Assembly: GCA_016718345.1 (NCBI GenBank)
Contig: JADKDN010000005.1
Coordinates: 124,001 to 188,000 of the forward strand
Source of the DNA: Flavobacterium sp.
Lineage (GTDB): Bacteria > Bacteroidota > Bacteroidia > Flavobacteriales > Flavobacteriaceae
Reading direction: 5' to 3'
Length of the DNA stretch: 64,000 nt
Part shown: positions 20,272 through 31,315 of the stretch, in pieces
Layout: every line of letters starts with the position of its first letter
Position numbering within the stretch: position 1 is the stretch's first letter
The notes under the pieces: generated by a model
What the model was told of the DNA's origin: nothing
The model's input: the letters and a program-made list of their open reading frames with translations, nothing else
Databases searched by the model: none
Translations under genes and position numbers: made by a program

Positions 20272-22359
20272 AAATAATTGGTGTAACACAAGCTCGAATA
20301 GGTTCTTCTCGTTTACCACGAAAAGTACTTTTAACTATAAATGATAAAACTCTTTTGGAATATCATTTAGAACGTGCTATGCAATCTAAATTGGTTAACA
20401 AATGGATTGTTGCAACTACTGATGAATCTGAATCAGATTTGATTTGTGAAATTGCTAATAAGCTACAAATTTCAAACTACAAAGGAAGTTTAAACGATGT
20501 TCTCGATAGATTTTACCAAAGCGTAAAAAACGATAATCCTGATTATGTAGTGCGTGTCACCTCAGATTGTCCATTATTAGATGCAACTCTTGTAGATGAA
20601 GTAATTCAATTTTGTATCGATAATAGATTAGACTATTATTCTAATGTTTTTCAAGAAGTCTATCCAGATGGTTTAGATGTTGAAGTGTTCTGTTTTAAAG
20701 CATTGGAAGAAGCTTGGAATAAGGCTACAAACGCTGTAGATAGAGAACATGTAACACCATATATAAGAAGAAATTCTGAAGTAATTATACCAAAATCGAA
20801 CATTGATAAAAAATATTCTGAATTACGAATTACCGTAGATGAAATATCAGATTTTGAAGTAATTCGACATTTAATACAGCAATTAGGAGCTAATCAACCA
20901 TGGAAAATCTATGCAGATTATCTTCTTCAAAATAAAGAAATACAAAATATTAATCATTCCATTTTAAGAAACGAAGGTTATATGAAAAGTAAATTCAATG
21001 AAATAGAGCTAAGAAATATCACAAATTTCAAAGCTTCAGATGAATACAGAAATACAATTCACGATTTAATTCCTGGTGGAGCACATACGTATTCTAAAGG
21101 TGATGATCAATTTCCAATTTTGTCACCGGCAGCCATTGTTCGTGGTAAAGGGGGTTATGTTTGGGATGTTGATGGCAATCAATATCTAGATTGCTCGATG
21201 GGTTTAACTAGCGTTAGTTTAGGTCACGCATACGAACCAGTTTTGAAAGCTGTCCGTGAAGAATTAGAAAATGGAGTAAATTTTCAAAGACCTGCAGCGT
21301 TAGAGAAAGAAATGGCAGAAACCTTTTTAGCTCTTGTTCCGGGTCACGATATGATTAAGTTTTCTAAAAATGGATCGATAGTTACAACAGCTGCTGTAAA
21401 ATTAGCTCGTGCCAAAACTGGAAGAAAATTGGTTGCTTTTCCTGGCGATCATCCATTTTATAGTTATGATGATTGGTTTATTGGAAGCACACCTTGCAAT
21501 AAAGGAATTCCTGAAGAAATTTCGAATTTATCTGTTACCTTTAAAGGTTGTGATTTAGAATCTTTACGTGCTTTATTCCAAAAATATCCAGATCAAATTG
21601 CTTGTGTAATTACAGAACCAGAAAAAAACAGTTGCGGCAACGGATGTTCTTGCGCCTTAAATGTTGGGGATTTCTTGAAACAAGCCATCGAATTGTGTCA
21701 CGAAAATGGCGCCTTATTTATTGCTGATGAAATGGTTTCTGGATTCAAAACAGAATTTCCAGGAACAATTACTAAATATGGAATCCAACCTGATATGGCT
21801 ACTTGGGGAAAAGGTATCGCCAACGGATTTTCTTTCTGCGCACTTACAGGAATCAAAGAAGTAATGGAGTTAGGCGGAATCAATCGCGAAGGTGAAGAAA
21901 AAGTATTCTTAATTTCTACAACTCATGGTGGTAGAAACCCACGGATTAGCAGCTGCAATTGCAACTATCAAAGAATATAAAGAGAAAAATGTAATCGCTC
22001 ACAATCATCATATTGGTAAGAAATTAATAGAATTGTGTCATCAATTGGTTAATGAAAATAACTTGACTGAATACATCAATGTAATTCCATCAGAATGGAT
22101 GCCAGTTTTTGTATTTAAAGACCAATCTAAAGTAGCTTGCCAAGGATATAGAACCTTATTTTTGCAAGAAATGATTAAGCGTGGCGTATTGTTTCAAGGT
22201 GTTTTTGTTCCTTGTTTTTCTCACACCGAAGATGATGTTTACTATTTTGCAAAAGCATTTAGTGAATCGTTACAAGTTTACAAAAAAGCTTTGGAAGAAG
22301 GATATTCAAACTATTTAGTAGGAAGTCCAGCAAAAGCGGTTTTCAGAAAAATTTTATAA
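20268..22359 (+). CDS. Cytidylyltransferase (SpsF/PseF-like) fused to class III PLP aminotransferase, one frameshift
   Basis: A two-domain protein of about 697 residues. Residues 1-240 form a nucleotidyltransferase with TQARIGSSRLPRKVLL, VRVTSDCPLLDATLVDEV and an internal VDREHVTPYI, as in CMP-sugar synthetases of the SpsF family. Residues from about 245 resemble glutamate-1-semialdehyde aminomutase: IPGGAHTYSKGDDQFP, KNGSIVTTAAVKLARA, LFIADEMVSGFKTEFPG and the PLP Lys in WGKGIANGFSF. The frame breaks near 21930; removing one T in GGTGG(T)AGAAACC gives THGGETHGLAAAIATI. I choose the GTG at 20268, which overlaps the previous stop. The domains suggest that amination and CMP activation act in one pathway; the substrate is inferred, not shown. 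Confidence 0.85.
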
Positions 22360-22360
22360 A

Positions 22361-23386
22361 ATGCGAAATTATAAGTGTTTGTCGGTTTCTAAATTTGAGT
22401 CAAATGGTTTTCATATTGAATCGCTTCGCAATGAGGATATGTATGAGATTATGGACATCAGAAACCAGCAAATCTATCATTTGAGACAAAACGAACCTTT
22501 AACTAAAGAGAAGCAAGAACATTATTTTGCTACAGTTGTTGCTGGTTTATTTGAACAAGAAAAACCCAATCAATTGTTGTTTTCTTTCTTTGAAAACGGC
22601 AATTTTATTGGATATGGTGGTTTGGTTCACATCAATTGGGTTGATAAAAATGCAGAAATTTCGTTTGTAATGAAAACGGAATTAGAGAAAGATAATTTTG
22701 CTAAATATTGGTCAAATTATCTGAAATTAATAGAAAAACTCGCCTTTGAAGAACTAAATTTCCATAAGATTTTTACTTATGCATTTGATGTAAGACCACA
22801 TTTATATCCTGTTTTAGAATCTTGCGGATTTAAAGAAGAAGCGAGATTGAAAGAACATTGTTTGTTTGATGGACAATTTTTAGATGTAGTTTATCATGCT
22901 AAAATGAACAGAACTATTTCGTTCAGAAAAGCGAATGAAAACGATATGATGCTTTATTTTAATTGGACAAATGATACTTCAGTTAGAGAAAACTCTTATC
23001 AATCGGAACCTATTTCGCTTGAAAATCATCAAAATTGGTTTTACAAAAAAATTAAAGAAGACACTTGTTTTATGATTGTTTTCGAAAATCATATTGGTTC
23101 GCCAATCGGACAAGTTCGTATTCAAAAGCAAGATGAAAATACTGCTGTAATTGGTATTTCTAACGATGCTAATCACAGAGGAAAAGGATATGCGAGTAAA
23201 ATGATTCAAATGGCATCTGATGAATTTTTGAAACAAAATCAACAAATTTGCATCAGTGCTTACATCAAAATTGAAAATAAAGCTTCTGAAAAAGCTTTTG
23301 AAAAAGCAGGTTACGAATTGGATGTTGTGTTGGAATACGACGGAATTCCAAGTTATCATTATATAAAGAAATATGAAAATAGGTAA
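22361..23386 (+). CDS. Tandem GNAT acetyltransferase protein, second half PseH-like
   Basis: An intact 341-residue protein with two GNAT folds. Domain 1 (about 15-185): IESLRNEDMYEIMDIRNQQ, then IGYGGLVHINW. Domain 2 (about 188-341): FRKANENDMMLYFNWTND, IGQVRI, the acetyl-CoA loop NHRGKGYASKMI, and ENKASEKAFEKAGYELD. Domain 2 resembles the acetyltransferase module that in many Bacteroidota is fused behind the PseG hydrolase, but no PseG-like domain is present here; the front half is another GNAT. It probably N-acetylates the amino sugar made by PseC or a related one. The start of pseI overlaps its end. Confidence 0.82.
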   Translation: MRNYKCLSVSKFESNGFHIESLRNEDMYEIMDIRNQQIYHLRQNEPLTKEKQEHYFATVVAGLFEQEKPNQLLFSFFENGNFIGYGGLVHINWVDKNAEISFVMKTELEKDNFAKYWSNYLKLIEKLAFEELNFHKIFTYAFDVRPHLYPVLESCGFKEEARLKEHCLFDGQFLDVVYHAKMNRTISFRKANENDMMLYFNWTNDTSVRENSYQSEPISLENHQNWFYKKIKEDTCFMIVFENHIGSPIGQVRIQKQDENTAVIGISNDANHRGKGYASKMIQMASDEFLKQNQQICISAYIKIENKASEKAFEKAGYELDVVLEYDGIPSYHYIKKYENR

Positions 23387-24415
23387 TTTTACTATTGACG
23401 ATAAAAGTCCGGTTTTTATAATTGCAGAACTTTCAGCTAATCATAATGGAAGTTTAGATAATGCTTTGGCAACCATAAAAGCGGCAAAAAGAGCTGGTGC
23501 AGATTGTATAAAATTACAAACCTACACCGCTGATACCATTACATTAGATTCTGATAAAGAAGATTTTGTGATTAAAGGTACTATTTGGGACGGAAAAAAA
23601 TTGCACACCTTATATCAAGAAGCCTACACTCCATGGGAATGGCACGAACAAATTTATCGCGTTGCAAAAGAAGAAGGTTTAATTTGTTTTTCATCACCTT
23701 TTGACAAAACTGCGGTCGATTTATTGGAAAGTTTAAATTCGCCAGCTTACAAAATTGCGTCTTTTGAAATAACTGATATTCCTCTTATTGAATATGTTGC
23801 TTCCAAAGGAAAACCTGTTATTATTTCAACTGGAATTGCACGTCAAGAAGATATTGAATTGGCTCTTGATGCTTGCCATAGAATGGGTAATTATGATGTT
23901 GCTTTGTTAAAATGTACGTCGAGTTATCCAGCACCAATTGAGGAAGCCAATATGTGCATGGTTAAGGATTTGGCCGAGAGATATAACGTAATTTCAGGAC
24001 TTTCAGATCATACTATGGGAAGTACTGTTCCAGTTGTGGCTACAGTTTTTGGGGCAAAAATCATAGAAAAACATTTTATAATTGACAGAGCTATTGGCGG
24101 ACCAGATGCTTCTTTTTCGATGAATGAAGAAGAGTTTACTGCCATGGTAAAAGCCGTTCGTGAAGCCGAAAAAGCTTCGGGTATTATAGATTATAATCTG
24201 ACTGAAAAACAAGCCAAAGGAAGAGATTTTAGTCGTTCATTATACATTGCTGAAGATATTAAGGCAGGAGAACTTTTTACAGAAAAAAATCTTCGTTCAG
24301 TTCGTCCAGGATTTGGTTTGCATCCTAAATATTACAATCAATTGTTAGGTAAAAAGCAGCAATCGATTTAGAGAAAGGAACTCCAATGCAATTGGATTTT
24401 GTATTTAATTCATAA
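23373..24415 (+). CDS. pseI: Pseudaminic acid synthase (NeuB/PseI family), frameshift near the end
   Basis: Condenses phosphoenolpyruvate with a 6-deoxy-diamino hexose to form a nine-carbon acid. Motifs: AELSANHNGSLDNALATIKA, DCIKLQTYTADTITLDS, CTSSYPAPIEEANM, LSDHTMGS and KIIEKHFIIDRA, followed by a C-terminal SAF (antifreeze-like) domain with RSLYIAEDIKAGE and RSVRPGFGLHP. The wording SSYPAP and SDHTMG fits PseI better than sialic acid synthase. The frame ends at 24371, but with one more A near 24353 it continues (AAIDLEKGTPMQLDFVFNS) to a stop at 24415. Confidence 0.9.
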
Positions 24416-24431
24416 AGATTACTTTTAGATT

Positions 24432-25913
24432 ATGACAAATATTGATACCATAATAAACAAAAAAATCCTTCTTCAAACGTCCAATCATCCAACACCACAT
24501 TTAGAAACGGAGTTGGAAATAATGGAACGTTTGTTGCAAAATGGAAACACCATTTATTGGGTTATTTGTAATGGAGATTTTCAAACGTGTTTTCACAATC
24601 CAGAACATAAGTTAATGCACTGCAAGGTTTGTCATTCGAGAGTGAATAAAGGTTTGGAGATTTTAAGAAAAATGTTGCCAATCATCAGAATTTGCATGTT
24701 TTGAATTATGGTCAGTTTTTACAATTAGAACAATTTAAAAAGAATGGTTTTGTTTCTGATTTTGATTTTAAGAACATAAATGAATTAAAATCCTATCATT
24801 ACAAAACATACGATTCGGGAATGGCAACCGCATCTTCGTTGGTGTCTTTTACCAGAAATCATGAGCCCGATTTATTACTACATAAGGATTTTATTAATAG
24901 AGGATTACTAACTGGCGCTTATTTATATGAAGTTTTCCAATTAATATTGAATCAAATACAGCCTGATTTGGTAATCCTTTTCAACGGTAGATTTATTGAA
25001 AATAGACCTTTATTAAGAGTGTGTCAACAGAAAAAAATAGACTTTGCTACTCATGAGCGAGGCGGTAAATTAAATACTTTTTTATTTCGAATCAATTCTA
25101 TTCCCCATTCCATTGAAACGGTTCGTAATGAAATGGAAGCTTTGTGGAGTCAAGCAGGAGTAGATAGAGATGAGGTAGGAAAAACTTTTTACACCAATAG
25201 AATTAAAAGGGTAGAGGATGCATGGTACTCTTTTACAAAAGAGCAACAAGAAGGGAGACTGCCCGAAAGTTTGAAGAATATTGAGAATAAAAAAGTGATT
25301 ACTATTTTTAATTCTTCTTTAGATGAATATGAGGGCTTAGAAGGCTTTGATATTTTTCTATCAAAATGATAATGAGGGAATTTTGCAGATTTGTAAAAGT
25401 TTAGAAAGGTTTTCTGATATAAAACTATATTTAAGAGTACATCCCAATTTGAGGAGATTGAACAATAGTCAAAATAAGTTTTTAAAAGAAAAGATTAGTG
25501 TACTAAACTCTGTTGAAATGATTCCTGCTGAGGATAGTGTTGATACTTATGCTTTAATCGATAAAAGTGAAATTGTTATTGTGTTTGGTTCTACTGTTGG
25601 AGCTGAAGCTGCATTTGCAGGTAAAAAAGTGGTTTTGTTGGGTCGCACTGCTTATGAAAATTTAGATTGTTTTGTAATTCCTAAAAGTCATGAGGAATTG
25701 ATGAGAATTTTGACAGATGATACTTATGTTTTTCCTGTAATTAATCAAGATGATCCATTGAAATATGGATTTTGGAATGAGACGTATGGTATTAATTATC
25801 AGCATTATAAACCTTTAAGTATTGGTAAAGGTTTATATAGAGGTAAATCTATAAAAGCGAATTTCATTTTAAGAAAATTGAAGCGTCTAACCCGATTCAA
25901 GAAAAAGAAATAG
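24432..25913 (+). CDS. Capsule/surface polysaccharide biosynthesis-type protein, two frameshifts
   Basis: A protein of about 494 residues read over three frames (breaks near 24690 and 25360). The N-terminal part has a Cys-rich stretch (C-x-N ... MHCKVCHSRVNKGLEI). The middle has LVILFNGRFIENRPLLR and FATHERGG. The C-terminus looks like the GT-B-type end of capsule or CDP-glycerol transferase families: LYLRVHPNLRRL and then IVIVFGSTVGAEAAFAGKKVV. It directly follows pseI and probably transfers or polymerises the sugar made by the pse genes; the exact reaction is not recognisable. Confidence 0.65.
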
Positions 25914-25995
25914 TGTGATTGGCCTAAGAAAATTAATCTTTACTTTGTACTATAGTATCTGTTAATCTTGAATAAAGTTTTAAATTCGTTACATC

Positions 25996-26724
25996 ATGAA
26001 AAAAATACACGTAGGGCTCTTATTATCATACGATTACGAATTGTTAAAAAATTCGTTGCCTCTGATTTATTCAGCATCAGATAGAATATTTTTAGCTAAA
26101 GATAAGGACTTACGTACATGGAAAGGTGAAAAATTTACAGTAGATCCAAGTTTTTACGATTGGTTAAAAACATTTGATGTAGACAATAAAATAGAAATAT
26201 ATGAAGATGATTTTTATGTTCCTGAATTGTCTACCATAGAAAATGATACGAGAGAACGAACCATGCTTTCGCATAAAATGGGCATAGGAAACTGGTTAAT
26301 TCAAGTAGATTCCGATGAGTATTTTATTGATTTTGAGAAATTTGTTTCAAATTTAAGAAAGTATGATTCTTATTTGGATGAACCTGAAAAGAATAAAATT
26401 CAGTTTTTTGCTTTTTGGATTATTATTTATAAGCATACCAAGAATGGAATTCTATATGTAGACAAGCCAATGAAGGCTGCTTTTGCCACTAATTATCCTA
26501 ATTATAAAGTTGCAAGAAGAACGAAAGAAAGAGTGATTTATTTGGACAGTATTGTTCTACATGAATCTGTGGCAAGAACAGAATCTGAGTTGCGATTTAA
26601 ACTTCAAAATTGGTCTCATAATATTGATGTAAACAAAAATTTCATTGATAAATGGATAGCAGTGGATGAAACTAATTTATTTTTCAAGAATTTTGGTCAA
26701 TGGTTTAGATTTCTCTTCAAATAA
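25996..26724 (+). CDS. Glycosyltransferase-like protein with a DSDE motif
   Basis: An intact 242-residue protein. It lacks the usual GT2 N-terminal signature, but WLIQVDSDEYFIDFEKF has a DxD-type metal motif after a hydrophobic strand, as in GT-A enzymes. The rest is rich in aromatic and charged residues, with no signal peptide. It is the last plus-strand gene of the sugar cluster, 83 bases after the capsule-type gene, and converges on the sulfatase-fold gene. A glycosyltransferase role is an inference from this motif and its position. Confidence 0.6.
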   Translation: MKKIHVGLLLSYDYELLKNSLPLIYSASDRIFLAKDKDLRTWKGEKFTVDPSFYDWLKTFDVDNKIEIYEDDFYVPELSTIENDTRERTMLSHKMGIGNWLIQVDSDEYFIDFEKFVSNLRKYDSYLDEPEKNKIQFFAFWIIIYKHTKNGILYVDKPMKAAFATNYPNYKVARRTKERVIYLDSIVLHESVARTESELRFKLQNWSHNIDVNKNFIDKWIAVDETNLFFKNFGQWFRFLFK

Positions 26725-26736
26725 ATTTCTTATAAT

Positions 26737-28576
26737 TTATTTTTTATAGAATCGATTCATATTTTTTAGTTCTGTAGAGACTCTATCATAATTAATTTTG
26801 CTATCATCAAGAGCATTTAATTTTTTATCAGTAGCATCAAAAAGCCCCGAAGGATAAATATTAATAATTTGATTCTTTTCAATTATTGCAAATCGTTGAT
26901 TGTATCCACAAATAAATCCCTCACGATAACAAGGTTGATATAAATCTTGTCCAAAACTATAGTCAACACTATTATTTTTAACACCTAAATAATTTTTCAT
27001 CATGGTAGGCGCAATATCATAATGCAAGGTTTGTTGTGATGTTTTTTGGAGTTTTTGAAGCATCAAATACAAGCAGAGGAACACCAATTTGATAGTCTGA
27101 AAAATTTCCTCCATGTTGCCAATAACCTTTTTTGTTGTCGTTGAATTCCTGCCCGTGGTCGGAAGTAATTACTACAATTGTATTTTTTAAACTCCCTCTT
27201 TTTTCCAAATTTAATAGCACTTTGCCAACCAAAGAATCTACAAAATGAAGTGAGTTTTTGTATCTATTGATTAGTTGTTTAGGATTATAGTCGTCATTTA
27301 AATCTAAAAAATTCACCTCTGATAGTGAAGGAGTAAAAGGAAGTTTGTAGTTTTTGGGTAATCAAAACCATGAGCCGAGTCGTAAAAGAGAAAACCAAAA
27401 AAAGGTTTCTTGTTATCCGTTTTTTCTAAATTGGACAACCACTTTTTATTTATTTCACTATCTCTTTCAGATGGAGTTTCACCAGTAGTAAATAACTCTA
27501 AATTTGGAACACTCGCAAATACATTTCTATTAAATGGAGGATTTTCAAGGTTAGAGCTACTGAAAATCAGCATTTCATAGTTTTGCCTTTGAAGTTCATT
27601 GATAAAAACTGGGGCAATTTGTTGTCCCGTAAAAGTATCATAATAGGTAGCAGGTATTCCATAAAAAATGGTAAAAATACCACCAGTAGTCATATTAGAA
27701 CCGCTTAAATGATTGTTATAAATTTGACAATTTTTAGAAAACTGATATATGTTTGGAGTAATTTGTTGCGACATGAAATCCTTTCTCCAACTATCAATTA
27801 CGATATAGAGTATGTTTTTTTGAGGATTGGAATTTTTTGCTGTGATAGCATTTAATGGATATTTAATATTTTTTGCTTCGTTATCAATATCCATTTTTTC
27901 ATTTCGTCTGATTTTTTCTTCATCGACTAAATTGAGTTTCAACATTAAACTATCAGCTGTTAATGGATAAATAAAGGAAAGACATTTTGAATTGGGTTAC
28001 TGGTCTAAAATAGTTAGCATCCGACCAAGCATAAATTACATTGCTTAACAAAACGAATAAAGTAAATAAAAGTAGAGTAGGTTTTAAACGTAAATTACTA
28101 TTCTGATTCACTTTTTTGTTGGATAAGAAATAGAAAAAAAGTTGTAGTGAAACGAGACCAACGATGAAGAGTAGCGCTAAAACTATATTGGTAAAAGAAA
28201 ATTGAAAGATGTCAGAGGCTCGTTTACCAAAAACAAGTTTCAGAACTATAGGAGAAATATGGTAACGAAATTGCTCAAAGATAGTCGCATCTAGTTTTAC
28301 AACAACCAAAATAAACACCGAAAGAATAATGTTTATTGTCTTAGTCACTATTTTTGATTGAGTAACAAAGTAAATTAATATACTGAACAAAAGTGGTAAG
28401 GCGCCTATCAAGAAAAAATGACTTGTTGCTGTTACAATCAAATAAGGTTTTAGAAAGAAACCATCAATATTTTCAAGGAATTTGATGTATTGTAATGCAA
28501 TAATGAATAAAATTAATAAATTGAAAACAAAGACTAAATAGAGTTGTTTTAGGAATAATGTATCAATTTTTTTCAT
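26737..28576 (-). CDS. YejM/PbgA-like membrane protein (DUF3413 plus sulfatase fold), frameshifted
   Basis: About 613 residues over four frames. The N-terminal five-helix region (from MKKIDTLFLKQL to YFRPVTQFKM) contains LDATIFEQFRYHI, a DUF3413-type feature. The periplasmic domain has an alkaline-phosphatase/sulfatase fold: ILYIVIDSWRKDFMSQQ, HLSGSNMTTGGIFTIFYG, VVITSDHGQEF and YWQHGGNFSDYQIGVPLL. The order of the parts is that of YejM (PbgA), which controls LPS levels in enterobacteria; Bacteroidota members may instead be phosphotransferases. Breaks lie near 27950, 27320 and 27080. Next to an LtaS-like gene on the same strand. Confidence 0.8.
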
Positions 28577-28588
28577 GCATTTTTAGTT

Positions 28589-30360
28589 TTATTTGGCATA
28601 CATTTTTTTATCAACAACCCTTTCCATATAATCTTGTATAAATGCTTTGCATCTCAATTCCAAATCATTCATTTCTGAATTCCTATGTTGTATTAAATTG
28701 ATTTTTAGCTCTTTGTCATTTTTATCATAAAATCCAAGAACTTTCTTTCCATCGAATGTGCAAATGTAATTTCCTCTTGAATATTGGTAAATAGTGCCTG
28801 TAGAATTGATTACAAAGGGTTCAGTAGTTTTTTTATCGATTAGGCTTCTTCCCCAGCTTCGAAACGGTTTTTTATAACCAATCATATCCAAAATAGTAGG
28901 ATATATATCTATTTGTTGTGCAAAATTGTCATCTACACCAACATATTTACTATTTGGTTTGTAGATGATAATAGGAACCGCATATCGATTTATAGGTTTC
29001 CTATATTCGTCATAAAAAGTTTGATTGGCATGATCGGCTACAAGCACAAAAATAGTATGCAAAGAATGGCGTTTTTTTATTGTCTAATGTTTTCTTCATG
29101 AATTGCAAGAAAGGCTCGTCCCAAATTCCCCAAAAACCATCAAATTGAGAATCGTCATTAAATTCAGTACGGCCATAATAATTGTCAATTCCTAGAATGT
29201 TCCCAAAACCTAAAAATCCCATAGAACCATTGGCAGCGCCATGAAAAAAGGAAGTATTGTAACCCTCACTTTCAAGAGTAGATACAATGGATTCAATTTT
29301 TTGTTTAGGATAAGGCGAAGAGGTAAAAGCATCCTTAAAAGAAGGAATTCCCGCAAGAACAGAGGACATTCCATGTATGGATTGTCTTCCGTTGGCATAG
29401 GCATTGGTGAAAATTAAGCTATGCTGAGACAATGAATCCAAAAATGGCGCATGGCTTTTATAGTTTGGAATTTTTGCATTTTCATTGAATGCACCAATAT
29501 ATTCTCTGCCATAACTTTCTAGTATAAAGACAACTACGTTAGGTTTGGTTTCAGGATTATTGTGGTATTGTTTTATGGGTTGTACTTTTTCTAGTATAAC
29601 TTGTTGATTTACATTTGGATAATTAGGTATAACAAAACTATTAGTAAATAGTGTTCTAATGATTGCAAAAGGAGTGTTCAAAACAATATCAGAATGAACA
29701 ATATTTTTAACATGTCGACTTGCATCTAAGATATTTATAGGCCGGGTAGATTTTTTGAAATCACCACCTCGAATACCGCCAATGGTAAGTAAAATAATTA
29801 CAAAAAAAACCAATGACTGAAAAACCAAAATAATGTATTTTTTTGGTTGGGAACGAAAGCTTGACCTTGACTTTTTTATAGAGATAAATCCAAAATGCCG
29901 ATAGCGCTATGAATAGGATAAAAACGTGCCAATAATCGATTAAAAAACTCAATAATAGAGTTGTTTTGTTTGTTTCATGTTCAAGCACATTTAGAACAAC
30001 AATTGTAGTCCTTGCGAAGGTGTATTTGTAATAGATAAAATCGATAAAATTAGTTCCGTAGGCTACTAAATTTGGGATGAAATAGAGGTAAAAGAGAAAT
30101 TTTTGATACCCTGCTGTTGTATTCTTTAAAAATGGAAATATGGTAAATAAAATGAAAAGCAGATTTACATATAATATCGCAGTGGTATCAAATGCCAGTC
30201 CGTAATAACACAACGAAAGAAAATCAGAAACAGAATCGACTTTCAACAAATCAATATTGTAAATGTAGAAAAGAACTCGAGTTAAAAAGTAAAAAAAATA
30301 GGCTAATAATAACCTGTAAACCAATATCTTGTATTCGTTTAACCTGAAATGAGTATGCAT
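28589..30360 (-). CDS. LTA-synthase-like membrane sulfatase-fold enzyme, frameshifted and internally deleted
   Basis: About 590 codons. The N-terminal helices (MHTHFRLNEYKILVYRLL onward) are followed by VVVFILESYGREYIGAF (metal Glu region), a nucleophile region ANGRQSIHGMSSVLAG, a catalytic FFHGAANGSMGF, and the terminal metal site VLVADHANQTFYDEY. These are features of the LtaS/OpgB type of phosphotransferase. Breaks lie near 29800 and near 29060. At the second, PFFA is joined directly to HTIFVLVADHA; relatives carry roughly 60 residues there, including the conserved SSHHP segment, so a block seems missing. Probably decorates envelope lipids or glycans. Has its own -7-like element. Confidence 0.78.
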
Positions 30361-30385
30361 TATAAAAATAATATTTTAATTGGTG

Positions 30386-30393
30386 CAAATATA
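30386..30393 (-). promoter_or_regulatory. Putative -7 promoter element of the LtaS-like gene
   Basis: The minus strand reads TATATTTG (TAnnTTTG), 26 bases before the start codon at 30360. Confidence 0.5.
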
Positions 30394-30525
30394 TTACATA
30401 AAACTTTCAAAAGCTTAAAAAAGTATTGAAGTAAATATTACGTTTTTGGTAGTCAATATATCTCAGGAATTATTCGAAAAGAAATTAAATCCAAGGCTTA
30501 AATTGGAAAAATAAAAAGCAATACT

Positions 30526-30533
30526 TACTTTTG
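30526..30533 (+). promoter_or_regulatory. Putative promoter of the Kdo-kinase-like gene (-7 element)
   Basis: TACTTTTG matches TAnnTTTG, 21 bases before the ATG at 30554; a TTG at 30503-30505 is suitably placed as the -33 part. Confidence 0.5.
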
Positions 30534-30553
30534 TCGCTCATATAAACCACCTA

Positions 30554-31313
30554 ATGAACTTAAATATTCATTCCCAATTTCAGAAATACGAACCAAGTTT
30601 GTCTAACTGTATTGAAAATTTTACTACAACTGGAGTTCTTTTTGGGAATGGAAAGCGAAATACCATCAAACTTTTCGAGTTAGAAGGAAAAACTATAAAT
30701 GTCAAATCATTCAAGGTCCTAGTTTTTACAATAAAATAGTTTATAAATTTTTTCAGGAAATCAAAAGCTAGACGTTCTTATGAATATGCGAATCGATTAT
30801 TGAAATATGGTATTGGAACCCACAACCCATTGCCTTTGCTGAAAATTTTTCTTTTATTGGCTTAAATAAAAGTTATTATATAAGTGAGCATTTGGAAAGC
30901 GATTTAACTTTTAGAGAGTTAGTCGAAAATCCAGATTATCCCGATAACGAAAATATCTTGAGACAATTCATTCGATTTTCTTACAACTTGCACGAAAATG
31001 GTATCGAATTTCTAGATCATTCACCTGGAAATACATTAATCAAGAAAGATGAAGAAGGCAACTACCAGTTTTTCTTGGTAGATCTCAACAGGATGAATTT
31101 TTATCAAAAATAGATTTTGAAATGCGAATGAAAAACCTTTCAAGATTGACACCAAAGAAGGAAATGATTGTCATAATGAGCGATGAATATGCTAAATTAT
31201 GTCATAAATCAGAAACTGAAGTTTTTGAAAAGATGTGGTTTTACACGAATGAATTTCAGGAAAAATTCTTCAAGAAAAAAAGACTAAAAAAGAAATTTTT
31301 ATTCTGGAAATAA
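30554..31313 (+). CDS. Lipopolysaccharide kinase (Kdo/WaaP family)-like protein, frameshifted
   Basis: About 253 residues over several frames. Recognisable pieces are an ATP-lobe start (KTINVKSFK), helix KARRSYEYANRLLKYGIGT, hinge YYISEHLESDLTFRELV, catalytic loop LHENGIEFLDHSPGNTLI and metal-binding LVDLNRMNF, in which DLN replaces the DFG of protein kinases. These are features of Kdo/WaaP-type kinases, which phosphorylate lipid A-core sugars. Breaks lie near 30720, between 30800 and 30850, and near 31110. The gene stands alone on the plus strand between envelope genes on the other strand and converges with a GT2 gene. Confidence 0.72.
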
Positions 31314-31315
31314 TA

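Noticed and set aside
20268..22359. Separate hemL gene (glutamate-1-semialdehyde aminomutase for heme synthesis)
   Set aside because: The PLP domain is like HemL in outline but is fused to a cytidylyltransferase inside a sugar cluster, so a heme role is unlikely.
22979..23359. Minus-strand 126-codon ORF opposite the GNAT gene
   Set aside because: Composition is rich in Phe/Ser/Asn as expected from antisense reading of AT-rich coding DNA; no motif or start signal.
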